From a bacterium (GTDB lineage: Bacteria; JAGOBX01): a stretch of DNA of 64,000 nt. A program made the translations under genes and the position numbers. The stretch is taken from assembly GCA_029551925.1 (NCBI GenBank), contig JAKPEO010000056.1:1-64000 (forward strand). The letters are read 5' to 3'. This document shows positions 7,623-16,347 of the stretch, one piece after another. Below the pieces are notes generated by a model. It worked only from the letters and a program-made list of their open reading frames with translations, was not told where the DNA came from and made no database searches. The first letter of the stretch is position 1; every line of letters starts with the position of its first letter.

Positions 7623-10184
7623 ATGAAAAAAATAAATATTTTATTATTGTTTTTTTGTATTTTATTTGTTAATAATATCGAGGCGTTTCCGCCGCCTTCG
7701 ACGGATTTTATTGATAATCCAGAAAAGATAATACAATATCAAAATGGTTTGCGAAAATATTCGCGATTTGTAAAATTAGCCGACAATAGATTAGCGCCGA
7801 AATATACATCATTTAATTATCCGTCAGCGCTCGGCAATACAAAGATTTGCGTTATTTTGTTGCAATTCAGTAATGTTTCAGCGTCGCCTGCGAGCACTAA
7901 ACAAAAAATTTATGATTTGATATTTAATGAAGAAACCAATAGTTTAGCAAAATATTATAAAGATGTATCTTACGGTAAATTTAGGATAGTCGGAACTATA
8001 AATGATATTCACGGCTGGTATACAAGCAGCCGGACAATGGAATATTATGGCGCAGATTCGGCCGGCGGAGTAGATGATCTAAATACATCAATAAATAATA
8101 TGATAAAAGAAGCGATAGATTTGGCAAAAGCGAATGGCGTAGATTTCAGTCAATACGATGTAGATGGTAATGGCGTGATTGACCATTTGTTAGTTGTGCA
8201 TTCTGGCGTTGATCAAGCGAATACTTCTAATAATGACGCTATTTGGTCGCACGGTTGGTTTGTTAACGGCGATTCGCCGAGCCCGTATTATCCGAGCGGC
8301 AGCGCCAAAGGTTTTTCAAATTATATAACCATTTCAGAATTTTCGCCGATTGGATTAGTTGCTCATGAGTTCGGGCACGATATAGGATTAATTGATACTT
8401 ATAAAACTTCATCTTTCGGCGGGCAGAGCGTTATCGGTAAATGGGATTTAATGGATTATGGCATTTGGAATAATAATGGTAATACTCCGGCCGCGCCGTG
8501 CGTGTATCATAAAATACAACTCGGTTGGATAATACCAACTGTTATAACAACATCAGTAAATTATTATTCTTTACAAAATATATATGATGCTGATGTTGCA
8601 GTGAAAATACCGCATCCTCGCGCTGCTAATCCGTCATTAGAATATTATCTTTTGTCTAATAGACAAAAAAAAGGATGGGATGCTTATATTCCCGGAGAAG
8701 GATTATTAGTCTGGCATATTAACGATGCGCAGGGCTCATTAACAGAAAATGATGTTCAAAATTATAATCCGCCGCGTATTAGATTAGTGTCTCAAAGTAA
8801 TAACACAAGTTTTGAGAGTAATAAAGGATTAAGTACTGACCCGTGGAAAAATAATTTGATTGGCTTGACTGCCACTTCAATTCCAAATAATGCCGCATAT
8901 AATGGGCAAACTCATAGTAAACCTATAATTTCAAATATAAGCAATTCCGGTAATTTTATGAGTTTTCATATTTTGTCAGATGGCAGCGCAATAACAGAAA
9001 ATATTTATTTTGATACGACAGCGTATTATTATAATAATTCTTTGAATTTATCGTGGGCAGTCAGCGATCCAAATGTCAGCACTGAAATCAGACAATACAA
9101 GATATACATTTATTATGGTTTGACTGCTGATAGTTTGATTTTATATACTACTTCGACTATTGCCGCTAAAAATGTAAATATCAATAGTTCGCCAATGGTT
9201 TTAGTTAAAATAGAAGGATATAATGAAAACAATTATACTATTGCATATTCTAATTATAAAATGTTTTTTGATACTTCGCAGATAACAAAAACTGATTTTT
9301 CAGCTAATAATATTACAGTGATTGCCAATTCTGTGATAAAAACTGATACGGAAGATTTTACAGGCGCGATGCTAGAATATTTATGTCTTGATAGAGCAGC
9401 TGACACTTTTATAATATTTGATGTCAGCGAGGCAAATACTAATTTGAATGTAAAATTAAAAATGGATAATAAAGAAAAGTATATTCTTGCGGCATTAAAG
9501 AAAAAATCGAAATTATCGATTTCAGCGTTGACAAATAATTCATTATTAAATAATGACCAGAATATTTTAGACGGGACAATTTTTGATGTTTCTATTAGTA
9601 ATGAGACAGGGGTTATTTATTTTAATTTCAGCGAGTATTTTGATAGTATTGCCTTGATTTATAAATTTCCCAATAATGTAAATGTCAGAGAATACACATT
9701 AGTTTATTTTGATAATGCGAATAATGTATGGAAACCAATAGAAAATGAAATTGTGTATGGCGCTAATTATATAAAGACGCATACGAATCATTTGACATAT
9801 TTTGCTGTGCGGCGTGCAACTGATTATACAGCAAGCGCGCAATTAGTAATTTATCCGAATCCTTGGGATATAAGAAGATACCGCAGTTTAGATGGTATTT
9901 ATGAAAATACAATAAAGTTTTGTTATCAGTCATCTGGCAATTATTATGATTTTGAACGAGGCACGATTTTAAAAATCTATGATGTTAGCGGAAAATTAAT
10001 AAAACAAATAATAAAAACAACAAATTTGGGCAATCCTGATACTTTAACTGGTTCGTCTGTATCGCTGTTAAGTTGGGATTTGACTAATCAAGCAAATGTT
10101 CCGGTAGCGAGCGGCGTATATCTTGTATTAATACAGACGCCTAACGGCAAGAAATTTACTGGAAAATGTGCTGTAATTAAATAG
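7623..10184 (+). CDS. Secreted M6-family metalloprotease with FlgD/Por-like C-terminal domain
   Basis: An 853-residue exported zinc endopeptidase. A signal peptide covers about residues 1-21 and is followed by an M6 (immune inhibitor A-like) catalytic domain. The zinc motif HEFGHDIGLID has His248, Glu249, His252 and Asp258, and a downstream WDLMDYG Met-turn-like segment fits the family. A long beta-rich region follows, then a C-terminal domain (about 735-853) with YPNPW, LKIYDVSGKLIK, LSWDLTN and ASGVYLVLI. This tail resembles FlgD Ig-like and type IX secretion C-terminal domains, suggesting export across the outer membrane or surface anchoring (inference). No protease inhibitor or secretion gene lies adjacent. 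Confidence 0.9.
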   Translation: MKKINILLLFFCILFVNNIEAFPPPSTDFIDNPEKIIQYQNGLRKYSRFVKLADNRLAPKYTSFNYPSALGNTKICVILLQFSNVSASPASTKQKIYDLIFNEETNSLAKYYKDVSYGKFRIVGTINDIHGWYTSSRTMEYYGADSAGGVDDLNTSINNMIKEAIDLAKANGVDFSQYDVDGNGVIDHLLVVHSGVDQANTSNNDAIWSHGWFVNGDSPSPYYPSGSAKGFSNYITISEFSPIGLVAHEFGHDIGLIDTYKTSSFGGQSVIGKWDLMDYGIWNNNGNTPAAPCVYHKIQLGWIIPTVITTSVNYYSLQNIYDADVAVKIPHPRAANPSLEYYLLSNRQKKGWDAYIPGEGLLVWHINDAQGSLTENDVQNYNPPRIRLVSQSNNTSFESNKGLSTDPWKNNLIGLTATSIPNNAAYNGQTHSKPIISNISNSGNFMSFHILSDGSAITENIYFDTTAYYYNNSLNLSWAVSDPNVSTEIRQYKIYIYYGLTADSLILYTTSTIAAKNVNINSSPMVLVKIEGYNENNYTIAYSNYKMFFDTSQITKTDFSANNITVIANSVIKTDTEDFTGAMLEYLCLDRAADTFIIFDVSEANTNLNVKLKMDNKEKYILAALKKKSKLSISALTNNSLLNNDQNILDGTIFDVSISNETGVIYFNFSEYFDSIALIYKFPNNVNVREYTLVYFDNANNVWKPIENEIVYGANYIKTHTNHLTYFAVRRATDYTASAQLVIYPNPWDIRRYRSLDGIYENTIKFCYQSSGNYYDFERGTILKIYDVSGKLIKQIIKTTNLGNPDTLTGSSVSLLSWDLTNQANVPVASGVYLVLIQTPNGKKFTGKCAVIK

Positions 10185-10273
10185 TGTTAAATAAATAGTG
10201 TTAAATAGTGACGGCTGTCTTAAAATCCTTCAAAATTATCTTGAAAAGAGGTGAAGAGGTGACGCCTGTCCCC
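10181..10273 (+). repeat. Short direct repeats between the protease and deacetylase genes
   Basis: The gap holds two copies of an ATAGTGTTAAATA-like unit (about 10181-10207) and two related words, GTGACGGCTGTC at 10208-10219 and GTGACGCCTGTCCCC at 10259-10273. Words of the second kind occur around REP/IS200-like elements in other bacteria as I recall them, so this may be the scar of a mobile element. No transposase frame is present. Confidence 0.4.
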
Positions 10274-10283
10274 AATAAAATAT

Positions 10284-11135
10284 ATGGCGAATAATTCAAA
10301 ATTGAAAATTATTATTACAATAGATTGCGATTTTGCAGATTATTTTCCTTTTGATAACAAAATAAAATTTAACGATACTGCGTGTTATACTGAAATTTTG
10401 GCGACTTTATCGTTAGTTAAAGAATTGAATGTTCCAGCTTGTTTTTTGCCGCATACTTCAATATACATTCGGCGCTGTCATAACAATATATTTTTTACTA
10501 AACTCGACTATCGAAAATTATGGAAATCAATATTTAATCAGGGCTATGATATTGGTTTGCATCCGCACGAAGAATCGCCGGCCGGCAAATATTATTATTA
10601 TTCCATACCAAAATATATGAATGAAATTATAAAATATCATAAAGAAGAATTGCAGAGTTTTGGAGTAATCCCGACTGCCGTTAGATTTGGTTATTTTTGT
10701 TTGACTGAATGGAGTATTCCAATATTAGAAAAATATAATATACTGTTGTCTTTTGATAATATGGGCGGATATATCGGGTGCGTATCAAATCATTTTGAAG
10801 ATGCGCCGCTAAATGAATATTATTATTCGTATGAAAATAAAGAAAAACCCGGAAATTCTAAAATTTTAGCGATACCATTAGGTATGATTGAAAATAAAAG
10901 ATTATGGCAGGGGTTGGTGCCAGAAGCTAATAGTATTGAAGAACAAAAACAATTAATAGATGAATTATATTTACGTGCGCAAAATAGAGAACAAGGCTTA
11001 ACTGTTAATTTATTGATGCATAGTTATAACACAACAAAAAATTATAAAAAACATAAGAAAATAATAGAATATATCAAGACTAAAGCACAGTTTGTTAATT
11101 GCGAAGATATACTCTCAACGCATAAAAATTTCTAA
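10284..11135 (+). CDS. Polysaccharide deacetylase-like (NodB-fold) protein
   Basis: A 283-residue predicted cytoplasmic protein with features of the beta/alpha-barrel carbohydrate esterase fold: an early strand with TIDCDF (the metal/catalytic Asp region), the GYDIGLHPHEE segment carrying the His ligands, AVRFGYF for the third motif, and NLLMHSYN near the end. It is shorter and more divergent than classic peptidoglycan deacetylases and has no signal peptide, so it may act on a sugar or lipid-linked intermediate inside the cell. It lies 29 bases before a family 4 glycosyltransferase, so a role in polysaccharide or glycolipid synthesis is plausible. No clear ribosome-binding site precedes the ATG. 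Enzymatic activity is not certain. Confidence 0.75.
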   Translation: MANNSKLKIIITIDCDFADYFPFDNKIKFNDTACYTEILATLSLVKELNVPACFLPHTSIYIRRCHNNIFFTKLDYRKLWKSIFNQGYDIGLHPHEESPAGKYYYYSIPKYMNEIIKYHKEELQSFGVIPTAVRFGYFCLTEWSIPILEKYNILLSFDNMGGYIGCVSNHFEDAPLNEYYYSYENKEKPGNSKILAIPLGMIENKRLWQGLVPEANSIEEQKQLIDELYLRAQNREQGLTVNLLMHSYNTTKNYKKHKKIIEYIKTKAQFVNCEDILSTHKNF

Positions 11136-11164
11136 AATAAAAAGATAAAAGGCAGTAAATAAAA

Positions 11165-12304
11165 ATGAAAAAATTAGCGCATATAATAACAAAATTGGAA
11201 TTAGGCGGCGCGCAGTTAAATACGATTTATACAGTTAATTATTTTGCGGAAAAAAATTATGAAGTATATTTGATAACCGGCACCGGCGGTATAGTGGATA
11301 AATCAATAATTTCTTCAAAAGTAAAAATTATTGAGATAGAGGAATTAGCGCGCGAAATTAATATTTTAAAAGATTTGATTGCATTTTTTAGGATTTTTTG
11401 GCTGTGTAGAAAATATAAATTTGATATTGTTCATACTCATAGTTCAAAAGCTGGGATACTGGGCAGGTTGGCGGCGTATTTAGCGTTTGTTCCTAAAATT
11501 ATTCATACAGTTCACGGCTGGGGATTTACGCCGCTGCAATCAGAAATAGCATATAAAACATTTGTTTTATTAGAAAGATTATGCGCAAAAATTACTGATA
11601 AATTAGTTGTAGTAGCTGATGACAATTGCAATAAGGGCTTAAAAAATAAAATCGGCGAAAAAACGCAATATATTACAATTCGCAGCGGTATAGATTTATC
11701 GTTATTTCCGTATCAAGTATATAATTTGCCAAAAGATGATAGATTGAAATTTCGCGAACGATTAGGATTGAATGCAGATGATATTGTGATTACTATGACT
11801 GCGTGTTTCAAACTGCAGAAAAATCCGATAGAATTTGTCAAGATTGCGAAATTATTGATTGATAAAAAATATAATAATTTAAAATTTATTATAGTGGGCG
11901 ACGGCGAATTGCGAAAAGAAATAGAACAAGAAATAGTAAAAAATAATTTGCGCGATTATTTTATATTGTTGGGCTGGTATAAAAATATAACTGAAATTCT
12001 GTATGCGTCAGATATATTTTGTCTGACATCATTATGGGAAGGGCTGCCGCGCGCTATAATAGAAGCATACGCCGCCGGCTTGCCTATTGTAGCGACTAAT
12101 GTAGATGGCAATAAAGAAATAGTCTTGCATAATATTACTGGTTATTTATATGAAAACTATCAGATATTTGAAGCGGCACATTACTTAGAATTATTGATAA
12201 ATGATAAAGATAGAAGAATGGAATTTGGCAGATTAGGCAATTATTTTATTAATCCTGAATTTAGTTTGAATTTAATGTTGGAAACAATAGAAAAAATTTA
12301 TTGA
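11165..12304 (+). CDS. Glycosyltransferase family 4 (GT-B fold)
   Basis: A 379-residue glycosyltransferase. The N-terminal acceptor domain starts KLELGGAQLN, typical of GT4 enzymes, and has VHTHSSKAGILGRLAA and HTVHGWGF. The C-terminal donor domain carries FIIVGDGELRKEIE and the nucleotide-sugar motif WEGLPRAIIEAYAAGLPIVA with the E-x7-E pair, then VDGNKEIV. It probably adds a sugar to a lipid- or cell-surface glycan on the cytoplasmic side of the inner membrane. The acceptor and donor are unknown. It is preceded by the deacetylase-like gene and is probably in its transcript. Its stop codon overlaps the -35 box of the next gene's promoter. Confidence 0.92.
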   Translation: MKKLAHIITKLELGGAQLNTIYTVNYFAEKNYEVYLITGTGGIVDKSIISSKVKIIEIEELAREINILKDLIAFFRIFWLCRKYKFDIVHTHSSKAGILGRLAAYLAFVPKIIHTVHGWGFTPLQSEIAYKTFVLLERLCAKITDKLVVVADDNCNKGLKNKIGEKTQYITIRSGIDLSLFPYQVYNLPKDDRLKFRERLGLNADDIVITMTACFKLQKNPIEFVKIAKLLIDKKYNNLKFIIVGDGELRKEIEQEIVKNNLRDYFILLGWYKNITEILYASDIFCLTSLWEGLPRAIIEAYAAGLPIVATNVDGNKEIVLHNITGYLYENYQIFEAAHYLELLINDKDRRMEFGRLGNYFINPEFSLNLMLETIEKIY

Positions 12305-12329
12305 CTTAATAATAAAAAAATATTATAAT
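12301..12329 (+). promoter_or_regulatory. Sigma-70-type promoter for the FN3/FG-GAP gene
   Basis: TTGACT at 12301-12306 overlaps the stop of the glycosyltransferase gene. A perfect TATAAT at 12324-12329 follows after 17 bases. A start near 12336 would give a leader of about 27 bases to the ATG at 12363. Confidence 0.65.
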
Positions 12330-12362
12330 AATACGATTTAATTTTTGTATGTTGAACGATTA

Positions 12363-15236
12363 ATGAATTATAAGAAAAATGCAGCGCTAATTTTATTTTG
12401 TCTGAGTATTTATTTTTTTTCATTACATACTCGACTAATAGCCCAACCGATAGATAAAAATAAAAATATCTATATTTATACATTAAATAAAGCAATATCG
12501 TTTGATACAAAATTGATTGAAAATTTTAAGTGGCTTGATAATTATCAAAAATATTTAGAATATGGCGTAATTGCCGCCGGCGCTGGCGCCGTGCCTGCTA
12601 ATGATACATTTATTAGATTGCTTGATTTGTCTTATTATAAAAAAAATACCGGGTTATTTTATTATTCTATTCCGTTAAATTCTTTTGATGAATTCAATAG
12701 ATTAAGCGAAGTGCAGAGCGTTAGAAATTATATTGAAATGATTGAAACCGAGATTTCAAAAATTAGTAATACATTAAAAACAGGAAATGCGGAAGTTTCG
12801 GCATTTTATTTAGGAGCACTTGCAAAATATATTACAAATTTAGCGCTGTGGAATTATGCGTTAGGTCGAAATTCGCATATAGGCCAAGCTAAAACAGAAG
12901 TTATAATAGAATTTTTTGACGAATTAGATAAATTTATTAGTTCAAATAATAATTTCAAAATTGATAGAAGTATTGAATGGGACGGGCTTGTCGAAGAATT
13001 TGACGCTGTTAATTTTGTAGTTGAGATGATAAAAAATTCTGCTTTTGATTATTATAATCCTTTAAGAAATCGCGATGCGTTAGCTATGTATAATCAGACA
13101 TTAATGTCTGATGCTTTGAATAAAAGTATAACAGCAGATAAAACATTAAAAACTTTATCAGGCGAATATGTTTCATATCAAGATTGGAAAGACGATTATA
13201 TAAAAAGAATATCTGAAACTTTAAATCTTGCAACAAATTATTTTTATGAATTACTATTGAAATTACCTGCGCTTGATACAAGACCGGCAGTGGAAATTGC
13301 GAAGTTAAGTTATGAAGCGAATGACAGACGCGTGCGATTATTCTGGGATTTGAATATTAATCGCAGAGTTGAACGGCAATTAATTTATCGTTTTAATTCC
13401 AATCGTAAAGTTTGGGAATATTTAAGCGCCGCGCCTGGCGGCACGCAAAGTTATATAGTAGATAATTTAGAAAATGGTAAGCAGTATATTTTTAAAGTGA
13501 CAGTTCAAGAATATTTAAGACCAGAATCAGTCGGTAAACAGATTACCGCTGTGCCGATAGATAATGTTCCGCCGGCAAAACCGCCGAAATTAATAGTTCA
13601 GCCGCTTAATAAAGCAGTTTCGCTAAAATTATCCGCTAAACAAACAGATTATGATTTAGCAAATTATTTGTTGTATGTTTATGACGACAGCGAACAGTTG
13701 ATAAGAAATATAGAACTGCCAAAAGATTTTGGGACATTTATAATTGATAATTTAAAAAACAAAAGAAAATATAAAATTGCGCTTAGCGCTGTTGATAAAG
13801 CTTTGAATGAAAGTCAAGAGTCAAGTGTTTCCTACGCTGAACCGATGGATACGCAGCCGCCACTTTCTATAATAAATTTACAAGCGCAAGGCGTTAATAA
13901 TAAAATAACAATAACTTGGGACCAGCCGAAAAATCAATTTAATGATATAGATTATCAGATTGTGCGGTTATATGATAATACAAATAAAATTTTGAGAGAA
14001 GTCAAACTTGCGGCTAATGTTAAATATTATTTTTTTGATGATGTGTTCAATGATTATACTTATAAAATCGGAATAATCAATATTGATGAAGAAGATAATA
14101 AAAGTAAAGAAATTAATGTTAGCGTTATTCCTGTAATGCAAGGCGATTATTATGATTTACAGAAGCCGGATATAGTAATTAATGATGTTAATCCATTTGT
14201 GAAAATATATGATTGGAATAATGATAAATATTTAGATTTAGTTGCTTTTTCTAATGAAAATGAACTTTTACTTCTTGAAAATAAAAAAAATGAATTTATT
14301 AAAAAAGCGACAAATATAAAATTGTCAAACAGCGAACAACTGAAAAAAATTATAATTTGCGATTTTAATAATAACAATAAAAAAGATATATTGATTCTTG
14401 CGGATAATACCATAACGATTTTTGCTGAAAATATTAATAATAAATACGAAGAAATAAAATATTTAAAAATTAATAATAATACGAATATTAAACAAATATA
14501 TGATGTGAATATTGATGATGATAAAAAAAACGATTTATTGATTTTATATAATTCTGGCGAACTTGCAATTTATCGAAATATCGGAAATTACAATTTTGAA
14601 TTAGTAAACGCGGAAATGGGAATAGAAGTTATTGATAGATTTTCATATATTATTCCATTTGATTATAATAATGACGGGTTGACAGATTTTTTAGCGCAAA
14701 CGAATTATATTATGGATAAAAATCATTTTATTTTATTTGAGAATAACAATGGAAAATTCTACAAAAAAAATATTTTACAAAATGTATTTCTTGATATTTT
14801 AAATTGGACAAGCGCAGATTTTAATTTTGACGGCAGAAAAGATTTATTTTTATCTTTTGCTAATGCTAAAATTGGCGATAAGATTTTGAATAATATTTTA
14901 TTGTTAAATTTTAAAGATAAAGGCTTTGTTTTTTCATATAAAAATTCGCCGTTTTTGAACACAGATAATCCTATAACAATATCTGAATATATAGATTATA
15001 ATGCAGACAAGAAAAAAGATTTGATTACTTATTCTATTGATAATATTTTTAAAATTTGGCGAAATAACGAGAAATTTAATTTTGACGAAACAGCGGAATT
15101 TACTGTTTCTGGTTTGAAATATTTAACGCAAATAATTACAGCAGATATAGATAATGACGGCGATGACGATATAATATTAGTGTTAAATGATAACATAAAA
15201 ATATATAAAAATAGATCTAATACTTATATTAAATAA
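12363..15236 (+). CDS. Secreted protein with fibronectin type III-like and FG-GAP/VCBS-like repeats
   Basis: About 957 residues with an N-terminal signal peptide (hydrophobic stretch followed by RLIAQ). Residues about 30-290 are helical and unrecognised. About 295-590 form three fibronectin type III-like beta domains, with NGKQYIFKVTV, KRKYKIALSAVDKA and YTYKIGIINIDE as their conserved G-strand-like segments. About 600-950 contain seven repeats with a D-x-(N/D)-x-(N/D)-x-x-x-D calcium-loop pattern, such as DYNNDGLTDF, DFNFDGRKDL and DIDNDGDDDI, indicating a beta-propeller of the FG-GAP type. It is probably a surface or extracellular binding protein. The ATG at 12363 is used rather than an upstream in-frame TTG at 12345. 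The next gene starts 6 bases after its stop. Confidence 0.85.
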   Translation: MNYKKNAALILFCLSIYFFSLHTRLIAQPIDKNKNIYIYTLNKAISFDTKLIENFKWLDNYQKYLEYGVIAAGAGAVPANDTFIRLLDLSYYKKNTGLFYYSIPLNSFDEFNRLSEVQSVRNYIEMIETEISKISNTLKTGNAEVSAFYLGALAKYITNLALWNYALGRNSHIGQAKTEVIIEFFDELDKFISSNNNFKIDRSIEWDGLVEEFDAVNFVVEMIKNSAFDYYNPLRNRDALAMYNQTLMSDALNKSITADKTLKTLSGEYVSYQDWKDDYIKRISETLNLATNYFYELLLKLPALDTRPAVEIAKLSYEANDRRVRLFWDLNINRRVERQLIYRFNSNRKVWEYLSAAPGGTQSYIVDNLENGKQYIFKVTVQEYLRPESVGKQITAVPIDNVPPAKPPKLIVQPLNKAVSLKLSAKQTDYDLANYLLYVYDDSEQLIRNIELPKDFGTFIIDNLKNKRKYKIALSAVDKALNESQESSVSYAEPMDTQPPLSIINLQAQGVNNKITITWDQPKNQFNDIDYQIVRLYDNTNKILREVKLAANVKYYFFDDVFNDYTYKIGIINIDEEDNKSKEINVSVIPVMQGDYYDLQKPDIVINDVNPFVKIYDWNNDKYLDLVAFSNENELLLLENKKNEFIKKATNIKLSNSEQLKKIIICDFNNNNKKDILILADNTITIFAENINNKYEEIKYLKINNNTNIKQIYDVNIDDDKKNDLLILYNSGELAIYRNIGNYNFELVNAEMGIEVIDRFSYIIPFDYNNDGLTDFLAQTNYIMDKNHFILFENNNGKFYKKNILQNVFLDILNWTSADFNFDGRKDLFLSFANAKIGDKILNNILLLNFKDKGFVFSYKNSPFLNTDNPITISEYIDYNADKKKDLITYSIDNIFKIWRNNEKFNFDETAEFTVSGLKYLTQIITADIDNDGDDDIILVLNDNIKIYKNRSNTYIK

Positions 15237-15242
15237 GAGCGG

Positions 15243-16325
15243 ATGGTTAAAATGAAAATCGAATCTCTATTGTTTTTGGTTTTTATAATTTGTTTTAGCG
15301 CTGTCGGAATTTTTGCCGAATCAAATATTTCTACGAGATATTTTTATAATTCAAAATTAAAACTAAATGATAATATTAAGTTCACTGGAAATTTTATTGA
15401 TTTTATTATAGGTCAAGAAATAAATAAAAATTTATATGCGGGCGCGTCTTTTGGCAATTGGTTAATACAATTAGAAGATGTTAATTTGAAATTAGATGTA
15501 AAGGACAATTTAGTATACGGCTTAATGGTTAAACTAACAGCACCGCTACCTAATGATTTCAGCATTGAAAGCGAACTAAATTATATTCATACTATCGGAG
15601 ATAATTATATTGAAACAGCCGCTATTTCTGATTTTCGCGTATATATGTTTTCAAATGATTTGTTGTTAAAAAAAAGATTTAATAAATTCGGAATAGCAGC
15701 TGGATTACAATATAGTGATTTGTATATAAAATCTTCTATATCTTCATTGCCGAATTTTTATATATTTGATTTAAAGAATAAAAATCAATTTTCTTATAAA
15801 ATTTTATTTGACTTTGCAATTTGGAAAAATTTTGATGCTACACTTTCAGTGGCAAATAGAACTGTCAGTGCTGCTGTTAAATATTCGTTTAAATTAGACA
15901 ATAATGCCGACCAGCCTTTAAAAACTGCGGAATTATCTGAAAAAAATAAAACAGAAATTTTTCAAAAAGATAAAGATATTATTGTTGAAAATAATAAAAA
16001 AACGGAAGAGAGCAATGCAGATGTTTTAGCAGAAGAAGAAAATAATAATTCAAAAGAGAACGAGCAGGAAAAAAAAGAAATAGAATTTATCAATCATCAA
16101 GATATGCCGGTTTTATTTACAATATATGACGATTTAAGAAATAAAGGAATAATATTATTGAGAACAGGCAATTATAATGACGCCTTAAATTGTTTTTTAT
16201 CCGCAAAAAATAGCAGACCAGAAAATCCTGAGATTTATAAATTGATAGCAGAAACTTATGAAAAATTAGGGAATTTAGAAGAAGCAATAAAGAATTATGA
16301 TAAAGCATTAAATTTAATGCGCTAA
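15243..16325 (+). CDS. Predicted outer-membrane beta-barrel protein with C-terminal TPR
   Basis: A 360-residue exported protein. A signal peptide covers about residues 1-25 (ending GIFAES). Residues 30-215 alternate hydrophobic and polar residues in strand-length runs with turns between, as in small outer-membrane barrels. A Lys/Glu/Asn-rich linker (about 215-275) leads to two tetratricopeptide-like repeats (about 290-360, with GNYNDALNCF and GNLEEAIKNYDKAL). A barrel joined to periplasmic TPRs would suit an assembly or anchoring role for its neighbour, the FN3/FG-GAP protein 6 bases upstream; that link is inference. ATG 15243 or ATG 15252 could be the start. Confidence 0.72.
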   Translation: MVKMKIESLLFLVFIICFSAVGIFAESNISTRYFYNSKLKLNDNIKFTGNFIDFIIGQEINKNLYAGASFGNWLIQLEDVNLKLDVKDNLVYGLMVKLTAPLPNDFSIESELNYIHTIGDNYIETAAISDFRVYMFSNDLLLKKRFNKFGIAAGLQYSDLYIKSSISSLPNFYIFDLKNKNQFSYKILFDFAIWKNFDATLSVANRTVSAAVKYSFKLDNNADQPLKTAELSEKNKTEIFQKDKDIIVENNKKTEESNADVLAEEENNNSKENEQEKKEIEFINHQDMPVLFTIYDDLRNKGIILLRTGNYNDALNCFLSAKNSRPENPEIYKLIAETYEKLGNLEEAIKNYDKALNLMR

Positions 16326-16347
16326 AAAAGTGTAGGTGTAAAATTTA

